The notes: generated from the letters alone by a model not told the origin. A stretch of DNA of 33,100 nt from Leptospiraceae bacterium (GCA_020440915.1 JAGRNE010000009.1:1-33100), one strand, 5' to 3'; numbered from the stretch's first letter, positions 24,984-33,100 are shown. A program made the numbers and translations.

Positions 24984-25334
24984 GTAATCTTCTCCTTATA
25001 TTAATAATTGCGCAAAGTCATTGCTGCCATGCGCCCTCAGAACGAATCCCGGTGCCACCGGGCACTGGAACTCCGGCCGTTCGGTAGCCGAGGCGGCCTT
25101 TCCTGACCTGGAATGGTGACGAATGAATCAAGTTCTGTGGAGATTCATCGAAGATGGAATATAGAGCCATCCCATCTTGCCAGGAAGGCCATCAGCACAA
25201 TGACTGCCTTACATCTGTCAAGCCGAAAACCCGGCATCCCCATGGCGGCCCACGGCGGCCGGCGATCTGCGGAGCCATTTGTAGAATCTGTGGTCTACCG
25301 GTGTATTCAAGTGCAGGGCCCGGATCCTGTTCGG
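24984..25334. other. 351-base divergent intergenic region
   Basis: It separates the pyrophosphatase (minus) from the unknown secreted protein (plus). The first 30 bases are AT-rich (TATATTAATAATT) and probably hold the -10 region of the pyrophosphatase promoter, but I cannot fix the boxes. The plus-strand frame is open from 25113, without signs of coding before 25335. Confidence 0.4.
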
Positions 25335-26651
25335 ATGCCGATACGATCTCTTCTACCAGTTGCGTTATTGCTGCTCTTTTTTTCTTTCAGCATCGGGGCC
25401 CAGCCATCCCGGGACCAGGCGGACCTTCGAAATCTTCGTTCCGCCGAGGAAGCCTTCCGCCGGGGCTTTCCTTCCGAGGCCGCGCATTATTTGAACCGAA
25501 TTCCTCCGAACAGCGAAGTAAGAAAAGGAGCCGAATTCCTGCGCCTCGGCACTTTGCTAGATTTCCACGAAGGGAATCTTGTCCAGGCAAGACAGAAGCT
25601 AAAGGAGCTTTATCGAGGACGTGGTATTCAGGCAGACTCCGCGGATAAGTATTCTCTTTTCGATCTCTACTTGCTGGAAGAGGTGGTGCTTCTTCGACAG
25701 TTCCGATCTCTGGGCATTCTCCGTTCGGCGCCTCCAGTTGTGACCGGCAGTGCCGGATTTCAAAGCAACCTTGCTGCCAGCAATTACCCGCTCATAGTCT
25801 GTAGTTTCCGGAAAGAGGAGGAAGGGATCCGCATTGGTCCTGGACTTCCGCCCAACAAGCACTTAATGTTTGCCAATCCGCTGGATATGGAGCGCATCTG
25901 GAAGCTCGAGCCCAATCAGGGAGATGGCTTCCAGTTACGGGTGCTGTCCCGGATTGCAGGAAGATATGAAAAGACCGCCGACAAACTTGATGCTTCCCTT
26001 TCCAGCGAAGACAGCCGGCTCGCAGATGAGCTTCGACTCTGTCGCGAAAAATTGGAAGGCATCTACGGGGCTGCCCGCTTGAGCGCGGAAGAGAGCAGTG
26101 GAATTCGAGAGTATCTGTATCGTCTGTATTTCTATTCCTGGGCTCTGGATGGAGGTCCATCTCGCACATTCGAGCTGGCGGATTTTCTATTCCGGGATGA
26201 GCGCCAGGCCAGCCGTCTGGAATCGCTGCATCTGTTTCGGCGGGTGATGGCTCAATTGCTCTCGCCGGACCTATTTATGGCGGATTCGCATATGGAAAGC
26301 TCGGAACAGGATCGCAGCTTTCACAGACTGGCTACTGTGCTGCGAAAGGTGCAATCACTGTATTCCAGCGTAGAGCTCGATGCCGATGCCCGAACCACAG
26401 GCGATCTGGCGCGAGCCCTGGAGGTCTACATATTCTCCTCCAGGGAAGAAACGGATTTTCGCATCCTGCGCCGGGCGCTGCTGGATGTTTGCGGCGAGAA
26501 TCAGGGCAACCGGGAAGCGATGGTATTTCAGATGAATTTGAATCCTTCGCAAGCCCCCGAGATTCAGGAAAAGATTGGTCGACGGGACATGGAGCAAGAC
26601 AGCCAGGAACTATTCTCGTTAATGCAGTTCAGGTATGGGGAACTAGACTGA
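25335..26651 (+). CDS. secreted protein of unknown function
   Basis: A protein of about 438 residues. I start at ATG 25335 because MPIRSLLPVALLLLFFSFSIGAQP is then a signal peptide with cleavage near GAQ. The frame is open from 25113, but that extension is not protein-like. The mature N-terminus (about 30-95) resembles TPR-like helical pairs (SAEEAFRRGFPSEAAHYLNRIP, ...LLDFHEGNLVQARQKLKELY). The rest is mixed helical with no motif I recognise. No lipobox is present, so it is periplasmic or outer-membrane-associated. No ribosome-binding site stands out. Its last 23 bases overlap the convergent adenylate cyclase gene (26629-26651), so the two mRNA ends are antisense to each other. Confidence 0.75.
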   Translation: MPIRSLLPVALLLLFFSFSIGAQPSRDQADLRNLRSAEEAFRRGFPSEAAHYLNRIPPNSEVRKGAEFLRLGTLLDFHEGNLVQARQKLKELYRGRGIQADSADKYSLFDLYLLEEVVLLRQFRSLGILRSAPPVVTGSAGFQSNLAASNYPLIVCSFRKEEEGIRIGPGLPPNKHLMFANPLDMERIWKLEPNQGDGFQLRVLSRIAGRYEKTADKLDASLSSEDSRLADELRLCREKLEGIYGAARLSAEESSGIREYLYRLYFYSWALDGGPSRTFELADFLFRDERQASRLESLHLFRRVMAQLLSPDLFMADSHMESSEQDRSFHRLATVLRKVQSLYSSVELDADARTTGDLARALEVYIFSSREETDFRILRRALLDVCGENQGNREAMVFQMNLNPSQAPEIQEKIGRRDMEQDSQELFSLMQFRYGELD

Positions 26652-28095
26652 GCTTCACCACAACCGTGGGCGCGCCCACACCTTTTAGCGTAGCTTCCTG
26701 TATTTCCGTGCTAAGTCCTTTTTCCCTTACGATTTCGCTTACTGCAGGAAAATTCCACACCGAATCCGTAATCCAGATCTCGCCTGAGCCCGCCAGACCT
26801 TGCACGCGAGCGGCCACATTTACGGATTGGCCAAAGTAGTCCAGGCGATCGTCGGTCATAACGGCCAGGGCCGGCCCTTCGTTGAGTCCCACCTTGAGCC
26901 CCAGTTCGTAGCCCTGTTCTTTCCATCTGCCGTTCAAATTGTCCAGGCGTTCCAGCATCTCCAGCGAAGCCATGAGACCGTCCACCGGCCGCGAGAAGGT
27001 GGCCATGATCGCGTCGCCCATGGTCTTTACGATGGCACCCTGGTGCTTCTTTACGGTTTCGGTGAGCTCTTTGAAGTGATCCTGCACCAGACGGTAAGCA
27101 ATGAGATCTCCGGCTCGATCATACATCTCGGTGCTTCCACGAAGATCTGTAAAGAGGATGGTAAGGCTCTTTATGTTCAGATTCAGGTTGGGCGAAAGAT
27201 GGTGAATGCGAAAAAGCTCTCGAAAGCTCTGATTGTTCAACAATTCTCGGGCGGTTAAGAACGGCAGAATCTGCGTCGGGCTTCTTTCGGCAATCTCAGT
27301 TATGCGATCCGGATTGGGCTGCAAATAGGTGGTGCCCACGCGTCTTCCGGTGCGATTGTGAACATGGACAATGTACTTTCCGGGCGGAACTTTCTTCTCA
27401 TACGGAGTAAATCCGCTGGCCAGCAATTCCACATGCAGCTCATCCCCTGGATGGGGCGCTTCATCGTCGACGATAAAAAAGGAACCGGAATTGGCATCTA
27501 CTGTTGCGATTTGAAGAATATGACCCTGGCCGTTTTCGCGCATATGGCTTAGCGCAATTCCGAAGGAGAAGCTGCCTTCCGGCTCCAGGACTTCGAATCC
27601 ACGCAGTGTGCTTTGTATCCAGGAGAGTAGCTCCGGCGATTTCTTGAAGTTAGGGGAAAAATGATAGCGGAAGTAGCTCTCCAGGTCCTGCAATGGATCC
27701 ACCTTGAGATCGCGTACAGACTGATGAATGCGAAAGGCCACTTCAACGTGGTCGTCTAATTGAGTGGGCACATTGACATTGCAAATGTAGCAATGAAAGG
27801 ACTCTCCATCGATCTGGTCTAGTTCGTGATGAGCATGCACAATGCCGCCGCAGAGCGGGTATGTCAGATTGTAGAGAAAATCGAACATACCTACTTTAGC
27901 AGCATGAACGAAGGTATGTACGGCGCTCTGGGGATCCAGGCCACGGGAGGCTGCGAATGAGTAGGGATTGATTCTAGTAAGGGCCCAGTCATCCATTCGC
28001 GGCAGTTCCTCTTTCAAGGCTGCCAGAACATCGGCAGGAAGATGAGGATAGCTCTTCAGGGAATGGAATTTCTGATCCAGTACGGCTGTGTTCAT
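26629..28095 (-). CDS. class III adenylate cyclase with N-terminal Cys-containing (DUF5939-like) domain
   Basis: A 488-residue soluble protein, start at ATG 28093-28095 (an earlier in-frame start at 28173 is less likely). The C-terminal cyclase homology domain (about 305-485) makes cAMP from ATP. Metal-binding aspartates are D317 (FTDLRGST) and D361 (GDAIMATF). The adenine-selecting pair is K357 and D419 (RLDYFGQ), and N426 and R430 (VNVAARV) complete the transition-state site, so it is predicted active and ATP-specific. The N-terminal region resembles DUF5939 of other bacterial cyclases, with C82, C102 and C105 and nearby His (YPLCGG, FHCYIC) that could bind metal. It has no membrane helix. 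The 3' end overlaps the convergent secreted-protein gene. Confidence 0.92.
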   Translation of the reverse strand: MNTAVLDQKFHSLKSYPHLPADVLAALKEELPRMDDWALTRINPYSFAASRGLDPQSAVHTFVHAAKVGMFDFLYNLTYPLCGGIVHAHHELDQIDGESFHCYICNVNVPTQLDDHVEVAFRIHQSVRDLKVDPLQDLESYFRYHFSPNFKKSPELLSWIQSTLRGFEVLEPEGSFSFGIALSHMRENGQGHILQIATVDANSGSFFIVDDEAPHPGDELHVELLASGFTPYEKKVPPGKYIVHVHNRTGRRVGTTYLQPNPDRITEIAERSPTQILPFLTARELLNNQSFRELFRIHHLSPNLNLNIKSLTILFTDLRGSTEMYDRAGDLIAYRLVQDHFKELTETVKKHQGAIVKTMGDAIMATFSRPVDGLMASLEMLERLDNLNGRWKEQGYELGLKVGLNEGPALAVMTDDRLDYFGQSVNVAARVQGLAGSGEIWITDSVWNFPAVSEIVREKGLSTEIQEATLKGVGAPTVVVKLSLVPHT

Positions 28096-28299
28096 CGGAC
28101 CAAAGGAAGAAAGCCCCGATCTGAATGACAAGTGGAAATTTGTATGTGCAATTGATTCGAGTTGGGCCGTCAACTCCAGAAGTCCACGGGATTGGGCCCT
28201 GCCTGCGGCGCGGAGGCGGCGGCCTGCTTAGCACAGCGCCCTGGCCTTCGGAGCGCACGGGGCGGCCCTGTAGAGCGCGGGACCGCCGAATCTGCAAGC

Positions 28300-28731
28300 T
28301 TACTTCGAAGGAGAGGGCCAGCCGGCCGGAACTGTATCGTCGATCTTGCCCAGTCCGACTTCGCTCATATTCAGGGTCTGCACAAACAATTGATTGAATC
28401 GACTGCTATCCGCCGGATCCTGGGACCGGATGGCCACCAGGGTTGCCTTTCCGTTTTCATCGTGGAAGCTAATGTCCACCATGCGGCCTCCAGGTTTCAT
28501 GGTGATCAGCAGACCCAGCTTTCCGTCCGTTTTCTCATCGTAGGTCTTTTCCACCCGGAATTTCATACCCGCCCCGGTCATTGCATCGATCAGCATAGGA
28601 ATAAACTTTCCCACGGGCTGGGAGGCTCGATAGATGCGCTTCTGGGCCATGAGGCTGGAAGAGGCCAGCATTACAGCCAGAGCCAGGATGGCAGTGGCAG
28701 GTCCTATCTTAAATTGGAATCGTCTATACAT
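28300..28731 (-). CDS. small exported protein, unknown function
   Basis: A 143-residue protein with GGAG seven bases before the ATG. The N-terminus (MYRRFQFK, then a hydrophobic stretch ending SSSLMAQ) is a signal peptide cleaved near residue 29. The mature domain is about 110 residues with alternating strands and helices (KFRVEKTYDEKTDGKLGLLITMKPGGRMVDISFHDENGKATLVAIRSQ read in blocks), so a small alpha/beta fold is likely. No cysteine or lipobox is present. I recognise no family. It lies upstream of the cyclase on the same strand, separated by about 200 GC-rich bases with no gene. Confidence 0.75.
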   Translation of the reverse strand: MYRRFQFKIGPATAILALAVMLASSSLMAQKRIYRASQPVGKFIPMLIDAMTGAGMKFRVEKTYDEKTDGKLGLLITMKPGGRMVDISFHDENGKATLVAIRSQDPADSSRFNQLFVQTLNMSEVGLGKIDDTVPAGWPSPSK

Positions 28732-28868
28732 AATAATGCTCCGTAAATCTTCGTTTCAGGCAGTTTGCATATCCAGGATCATCGGATCCGGGCAGACTAC
28801 TGTTGTATCCATCGGCTACCTTCGCTTTTCCTTGACACCAATGTGGCGCAAAAACATGCGAAAGGTCC

Positions 28869-29186
28869 GTGGTAGAAAAAGTAAATCAACTCCTGTTTTT
28901 TGACAACCTTGCCCTGTACTACGTGATGCGGGAAATCCCCCCGGTAGTTCTGGCCAGGGCCTTCCTGACGGTGGATTCGCGGCTCAGTGGCAGCCTTCTA
29001 GGAATCATGGATCCAGAGCAAAGGGCCATGATCCATGCAATGATGATCAAGGAAAACGATGAAGACGCCGCAAAAAACGAGCAAGCTGCGCAATCCCTCC
29101 TTGTTATGGGCAATGAACTCATCAAGAAAGGCATCATCCGAAAAGAAGGACCTCACTTTCGCGGAGTGCCCGCCGCCGATGAATAG
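28869..29186 (+). CDS. small helical protein, unknown function
   Basis: A 105-residue cytoplasmic protein. GTG 28869 is the only plausible in-frame start, since a stop lies about 35 bases upstream; AAAGG sits just before it. It is nearly all helix: LLFFDNLALYYVMREIPPVVLARAFLTV, then SLLGIMDPEQRAMIHAMMIKEND, then an Ala/Glu/Gln helix and a basic end. The middle loosely recalls FliG-type helical repeats (LxxMDPEQxAxIxxxM), but this is too weak to name. A probable terminator follows at 29293. Confidence 0.7.
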   Translation: MVEKVNQLLFFDNLALYYVMREIPPVVLARAFLTVDSRLSGSLLGIMDPEQRAMIHAMMIKENDEDAAKNEQAAQSLLVMGNELIKKGIIRKEGPHFRGVPAADE

Positions 29187-29292
29187 GCAGTACCATTCAT
29201 CTCCATCCTAACCCTTTATTGGACTCACCTGCGTATTTTCGTCGTTCCCGTTCCTTTGGTGTTGCCCTTTCTGTTTCCGCTCCCGGTTCGGC

Positions 29293-29320
29293 CCCGGGGC
29301 AATGCTGGACCCGGGTTTTT
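29293..29320 (+). terminator. probable intrinsic terminator after the small helical protein
   Basis: CCCGGG (29293-29298) pairs with CCCGGG (29310-29315) across an 11-base loop and is followed by five T residues on the plus strand. It lies about 105 bases after the stop codon and just beyond the convergent DUF4349 gene end. Confidence 0.45.
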
Positions 29321-30260
29321 AAGAGTCCTTTCCCACCATTCGCTTGATACCATGCCAGATCCATTTTCTCTTCCAGATCAGAATTGCCAGAATGATTACC
29401 AGAATCAAGTTTTCCAGAAGCCAGTATGTCAGCGAAAGGAAGGAATTTGTCAGACTGATCAAAGCGTTCTGGTAAGTCGGAACTTCGAGCTGTGACACAG
29501 CTTCCGGTCCGCTTACATAAATGCTTACAGTGGCCCATTTAACGCGGTCTTCGATCTTCCAGCGTTCAAAGCGAGCTTGATCCTGTCCGTCTTCCGATTG
29601 CGATATCAAATTCTCCGCCTGAATCTGATTGTTTGCGTTGGTCCTATTCTGAAGCGCCTGCCTTCGTATGGATCTAAGCTTTTCTCGATCCAGTTTGATA
29701 CCCTGCCAGACCATGTCGGATGTATGATCCGTAACATCAATGCTGCTCTCATAGAGAAGGCCAGCCGCCTCTAATTCCTTTAGCGCATCGTAAAGTCGAT
29801 CCGCCGAAACCCGAATTGTAGCCCGAAACGATTGCTCCCCGGAGGTATAGGTTCTGGAGTTTGAAAGAAATCCGTACTTCTCTGCCACTGCAAAGGTAGT
29901 CTCCCTTGATTTGAGAATCGAGTCCGATCGAAAGCCTAGGTTCACGGTATACTCTAGCATCCGATCCTCGGCAAGCTTCGACACGCTGAGTGGAAGGACG
30001 CTCAGTTGCTGGTTTTCATTTCTTCCCGTTCCATCTTCTTCCTGCGCATTTCTTTCCCGGCTGAAGGCCTCATCCTTTTTGCTTTCCATCTGCGCGGTCG
30101 GCGCTCCGGGTGCGGTTGAATCTTCGGAAAGCTCCATTTCTCCTTCGGTCTGATCCGAAGGGGAAGAGCGCTGGGAACGGTCTTCCGAGCATCCCGGAAG
30201 TATGAGCATTACGGTAAAGATTGCAGTTGCAGGAATTAAAGAAAGAAATGGGCGATTCAT
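29319..30260 (-). CDS. DUF4349 lipoprotein
   Basis: A 313-residue envelope protein, start at ATG 30258-30260 (a TTG at 30275 is the alternative). The signal peptide ends in LPGC (Cys about 24), a good spirochaetal lipobox. Next comes a long Ser/Glu/Pro-rich linker (to about 95), then the DUF4349 domain (about 100-275). It carries MLEYTVNLGFRSDSI, FLSNSRTYTSGEQSFRATIRVSADRLYDALKELEAAGLL and YESSIDVTDHTSDMVWQGIKLDREK, with a central coiled-coil segment. One C-terminal membrane helix (about 278-300) is followed by basic residues. The protein would therefore be tethered at both ends: lipid at the N-terminus, helix in the inner membrane at the C-terminus. Function of the family is not established. 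Confidence 0.9.
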   Translation of the reverse strand: MNRPFLSLIPATAIFTVMLILPGCSEDRSQRSSPSDQTEGEMELSEDSTAPGAPTAQMESKKDEAFSRERNAQEEDGTGRNENQQLSVLPLSVSKLAEDRMLEYTVNLGFRSDSILKSRETTFAVAEKYGFLSNSRTYTSGEQSFRATIRVSADRLYDALKELEAAGLLYESSIDVTDHTSDMVWQGIKLDREKLRSIRRQALQNRTNANNQIQAENLISQSEDGQDQARFERWKIEDRVKWATVSIYVSGPEAVSQLEVPTYQNALISLTNSFLSLTYWLLENLILVIILAILIWKRKWIWHGIKRMVGKDS

Positions 30261-30339
30261 GTTCTGTAGACGCAAAAAGATCTGCGGCGGTTCAAATGAG
30301 CTTGCAAACGTGGATCGAATTCACTAGCTTCTACTTCTT

Positions 30340-31596
30340 ATGGAACCGTTCAAACTGGCAGATTGGGTTCTGCAGGGCACAGGCAAACTCAGCACGGATA
30401 CACTGAATGGGCTTCGCAGCTTCCTGCATCAATCCATGGATTGGTCTGGCGATCAACTGGAGAAGCTTTCGGATCAACCCATGATCCGGGAATCGGATGT
30501 TGGACGGGCTCTCTACCAGGCTTCACGTGGCATGAAGGAGGGAGCGGCGGCCACCTCCGATGCCCTCTCTGTGGCGGCCGGGGCTACGGGCTATGCATTT
30601 GAAGTGGCTCGAAAAAGCGTGGCCGACTCCGATCGCACGGTGGAGCAGATATTATTTGATAACGTTGCTGTGGCCAGTGTTGCCGGTTCCTCTTTTGCCG
30701 GAGTCACCATTAGCAAAATTCAGCCTTCCTTCCGACTGAATGGAGAAAATGTAAGCCTGGCGGATATTTCCGAGGATTATCGCCGACAGGACCGGGATTC
30801 TGTGAAGAGGGGACCTTTGCTGCTCATTCCCGGTCTTTTCTGCGATGAAAGCCTGTGGTCCGATTCTGGACAGCCAGAATCCTTTGCTGCGATGGTGCGA
30901 AACCTGGGCTACTATCCGGTGAACTTTCGCTTCAATCCAGGAAATCCCATACCGGAAAATGGCAGAGCTCTCTTTACCATGCTCAATGAGTTCTTTGCGC
31001 ATGAAGATTTCTATGAAAGTCGTCCCAGAGTACTATCCTACAGCCAGGGCGGACTTATCCTGAGGGCAGCCATCTATCTTTCCATGCAACCCGGGGCGCC
31101 GGTGGGGGACTATAGTCGCTGGCTGGATCATTCCATATTTATTGCCAGTCCAGACGGAGGTTCCTACATCGAAAAGCTGGGCTTCTGGATTGGTCTTGGT
31201 CTTTCCAGAGTGCCTCTACCTGTGGTATCTATTCTGGGCGCCATCGGAAATGAAAGAAGCGATGCAATGAAAGATCTTTCTCATGGCATTATTCGCGAAG
31301 AAGACAGGGCAGTGCACCATCCGGATCGCTACGGTCTGGACACCTATCACGGAGAATTGGATAACATTCCTGGAACTCAGATCTTCAGCTCGATATCCAA
31401 CAAAACGGAAATCTGGGGCTCATGGTTTGGCGATGGAGTTGTGGAAGACACAAGTCTACGAATGCTTTCGGATTCCGTGTTTCGAAAGAAGAAGAATCCC
31501 GAAGACCGCGTCCATCATCTGGAGGGACTCAGTCATTTCCAGATCATGAATTCGCCGGAGACGCTGAAAATTGTAAAGAGGATTCTGGCCGATTGA
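30340..31596 (+). CDS. alpha/beta hydrolase (lipase/PGAP1-like)
   Basis: A 418-residue protein without a signal peptide. Residues 1-150 are a helical, Ala/Ser-rich extension with no known motif. Residues about 155-418 form an alpha/beta hydrolase: GPLLLIPGLFCDESLWS (oxyanion loop region), the nucleophile elbow SYSQGG with S235 (Ser in place of the first Gly of GxSxG), and H399 near the C-terminus (HLEGLSHFQIM). The acid residue is not certain. The pattern fits lipases and PGAP1-like esterases acting on lipid substrates. No ribosome-binding site is obvious. It is followed 23 bases later by the exonuclease-TfoX gene, probably on one transcript, and diverges from the DUF4349 gene. Confidence 0.85.
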   Translation: MEPFKLADWVLQGTGKLSTDTLNGLRSFLHQSMDWSGDQLEKLSDQPMIRESDVGRALYQASRGMKEGAAATSDALSVAAGATGYAFEVARKSVADSDRTVEQILFDNVAVASVAGSSFAGVTISKIQPSFRLNGENVSLADISEDYRRQDRDSVKRGPLLLIPGLFCDESLWSDSGQPESFAAMVRNLGYYPVNFRFNPGNPIPENGRALFTMLNEFFAHEDFYESRPRVLSYSQGGLILRAAIYLSMQPGAPVGDYSRWLDHSIFIASPDGGSYIEKLGFWIGLGLSRVPLPVVSILGAIGNERSDAMKDLSHGIIREEDRAVHHPDRYGLDTYHGELDNIPGTQIFSSISNKTEIWGSWFGDGVVEDTSLRMLSDSVFRKKKNPEDRVHHLEGLSHFQIMNSPETLKIVKRILAD

Positions 31597-31619
31597 GATT
31601 CTGGCCTGTATGAGACGTC

Positions 31620-33100
31620 ATGCTCTATTTGATCGACGCCAGCGTTTACATCTTTCGAGCTTTCTTTTCTCTACCTGACAGTATTCGCGACAACCGCGGC
31701 CAGAGCGCTAACGTCATCTATGGCTTCGCAGACTTTCTGATTCGTTTTCGAAAAGAAAGCGGAGCCGTTAGAGGAGCTCTGTGTTTTGACGAAAGCCTCA
31801 CTACAAGTTTTCGCAACGAAATCGATCCACATTACAAAGCCAACCGTCCGGAAGCGCCGGAAGATTTGAAACGGCAGATGCAGGCCTGCAAGGATATAGG
31901 CAGGTTCATGGGCTTTCCGGTTTATGCCAGCCCCAGGTATGAAGCCGACGACCTCATCGGGAGTCTGGCGCAGCAACACAGACATTGGACTGCGGGGCCC
32001 ATCTGTATTGTTTCTACCGACAAAGATTTGCTTCAGGTTCTTACTCCTGGCGATGAGTTCTGGAATTTTGGTAAGAATGATCGCTTCGAAACGGCGGGAG
32101 TGCAGGAACGAATGGGGGTGGCCGCATCGCAGATGGCGGATTTGCTGGCCATCACCGGCGATGCAGTGGATAACATACCCGGTTTGCCCGGAATCGGCGG
32201 TACCACGGCAGCGAAATTGCTTCAGCATTACGGCAGTCTGGATGCTTTGCTGTCCAACCTGGACTCACTTGAGAAAAACAGTGAGATACGCGGAGCTCCC
32301 AGATTCAAGAGCATCATTGAGCAGAACCTGGATGTATTGGAAAGATCCAGAAAATTGACGGCCATTGTTACCGATCTGAAGGTGGAGAAGAACTCGAAGA
32401 ACCTGGAACTGAAAGCCCCGGACATGGAAAAACTCAAAGAATACTTCGACGATCTGGGAATCGGGGCCCGGCTTCTGGGGCGCTTGAACAGCGAGAGCGG
32501 AGGCGGCACTGGGCGCGAAAGCGGTCGGCGGAGGGAGAACAAGGGAAAGGAAAATGCTTCGGGCAAAATCAAGCAGAATCAAAGGGCTGGCAAAGGGGCC
32601 GCAAAACGCGACCCTGAAGTGGATTCCCGGGGCAAGGCTTCGCCAGGTGGGCAAAAGCAACTGCCCGGGCAGACAATACAGAGAAAACCGCGGGGGCCGA
32701 AAAATATGAAAAGAAGCGAATCGCAGGACTCGTTTGTAGAATACGTGGAAGATCTTTTCTCCGGGCTGGGACAGGTGAGCGCTCGAAAGATGTTCGGAGG
32801 ATACGGGATCTACCAGCGACAGAGAATGTTTGCGCTCATCGCCTATGACCGGCTCTATATGAAGGTGGACGATGTATTGATTCCGGAATACGAGAGAGAA
32901 GGAAGCGAGCCTTTTATTTACGAAAGCGAAGGACGAAAGCCGATTCAAATGTCCTACTGGAGCCTACCGGAGGATGCCATGGAAAGTCCTGCCCTGGCGC
33001 AGCAGTGGGCTCTCAAATCCGTGGAGGCCGCGATTCGGTCAGCGACCAAAAAGAAACCGGCGAAGAAGAGCAAAGCTACCGCTGGCAAGAAGTCCGCGAA
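31620..33100 (+). CDS. 5'-3' exonuclease fused to a TfoX N-terminal domain (runs off window)
   Basis: A continuous frame of at least 493 codons from ATG 31620, with no stop before the window edge. Residues 1 to about 295 are a complete PolA-type 5' nuclease (flap exonuclease). The acidic metal ligands are visible: D6 (LIDAS), D57 (CFDES), E108/D110/D111 (EADD), D134/D136 (STDKD) and D181/D184 (GDAVDNIPG). R76 and Y72-K73 lie in the HYKANR block, and a helix-hairpin-helix follows (LPGIG). Residues about 296-362 are a basic, Gly/Lys/Arg-rich linker. Residues from about 363 match the TfoX N-terminal domain: FVEYVEDLFSGLG, SARKMFGGYGIY, MFALIAYDRLYMKVDD, SEPFIYE and MSYWSLPEDA. A Lys/Ala tail (KKKPAKKSKA) follows. 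An internal ATG (32706) could start a free TfoX domain. Confidence 0.93.
   Translation, partial: MLYLIDASVYIFRAFFSLPDSIRDNRGQSANVIYGFADFLIRFRKESGAVRGALCFDESLTTSFRNEIDPHYKANRPEAPEDLKRQMQACKDIGRFMGFPVYASPRYEADDLIGSLAQQHRHWTAGPICIVSTDKDLLQVLTPGDEFWNFGKNDRFETAGVQERMGVAASQMADLLAITGDAVDNIPGLPGIGGTTAAKLLQHYGSLDALLSNLDSLEKNSEIRGAPRFKSIIEQNLDVLERSRKLTAIVTDLKVEKNSKNLELKAPDMEKLKEYFDDLGIGARLLGRLNSESGGGTGRESGRRRENKGKENASGKIKQNQRAGKGAAKRDPEVDSRGKASPGGQKQLPGQTIQRKPRGPKNMKRSESQDSFVEYVEDLFSGLGQVSARKMFGGYGIYQRQRMFALIAYDRLYMKVDDVLIPEYEREGSEPFIYESEGRKPIQMSYWSLPEDAMESPALAQQWALKSVEAAIRSATKKKPAKKSKATAGKKSA

Noticed and set aside
28162-28746. Long plus-strand frame (194 residues) opposite the small exported protein
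   Set aside because: It is the antisense shadow of the 28300-28731 gene, which has a signal peptide and a ribosome-binding site. The plus-strand product has no domain pattern.
28832-28860. TTGACA before the 28869 gene as a -35 box
   Set aside because: The hexamer is perfect, but no acceptable -10 lies 16-18 bases downstream (the sequence there is CATGCG), so I do not call a promoter.
32265-32948. Minus-strand frame of 227 residues within the exonuclease-TfoX gene
   Set aside because: It is the complement of the plus-strand coding frame, whose exonuclease and TfoX motifs are unmistakable. The minus product is Ser/Phe/Leu-rich without motifs.

Overview
The window looks like chromosomal sequence from a spirochaete of the order Leptospirales. 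A moderate-GC relative such as Leptonema or Turneriella fits better than AT-rich Leptospira, but this is inferred from gene content and not from any search. Supporting signs are several lipoproteins with relaxed spirochaetal lipoboxes, a PlsC-GpsA fusion, a bactofilin paired with an M23-like protein, an LpxL-type acyltransferase (outer membrane), a membrane pyrophosphatase and a class III cyclase. I see no tRNA, rRNA, CRISPR array, insertion sequence or prophage. Most of the window is housekeeping and envelope genes in short, often divergent or convergent units.

Layout. 1-860: 3' part of an ABC-F ATPase. 953-2560 (minus): small membrane protein, a decayed methyltransferase, and a small helical-repeat protein. 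2912-4401 (minus): overlapping pair of an M23-like protein lacking metal ligands and a bactofilin. 4822-6882: acyltransferase/glycerol-3-phosphate dehydrogenase fusion with a strong terminator. 7202-7726 (minus): DinB-like protein. 8029-8430: small lipoprotein. 8594-9900: overlapping set of a Spy/CnrX-like periplasmic protein, an ECF sigma factor and a one-TM small protein, arranged like a Cnr-type transmembrane signalling module. 9939: ferredoxin. 10317-10667 (minus): RRM protein. 10827-12521 (minus): acetolactate synthase. 12641-15016: holA and cinA. 15279-16771: unknown protein and a convergent LpxL-like acyltransferase.

16913-17629 (minus): lipoprotein with ELWxTDGT repeats. 17984-18814: AraC-type regulator. 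18929-20544 (minus): secreted alpha/beta hydrolase lipoprotein behind a SufT-like MIP18 gene. The SufT-like promoter carries a perfect 12-bp inverted repeat and probably gives a leaderless mRNA. 20649-22403 (minus): DUF1566 protein and MaoC-like hydratase. 22758-24983 (minus): membrane pyrophosphatase. 25335-26651: unknown secreted protein, convergent with an adenylate cyclase (26629-28095, minus). 28300-30260: small unknowns and a DUF4349 lipoprotein. 30340-31596: alpha/beta hydrolase. 31620 to the window end: a long open frame joining a complete 5'-3' exonuclease to a TfoX N-terminal domain, the most unusual gene here.

The strongest leads are the exonuclease-TfoX fusion, the Cnr-like sigma module, the M23-like/bactofilin pair, and the operator-like palindrome over the sufT-type promoter. 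Protein functions rest on motif recognition by eye. Start sites were chosen from ribosome-binding sites and domain boundaries.
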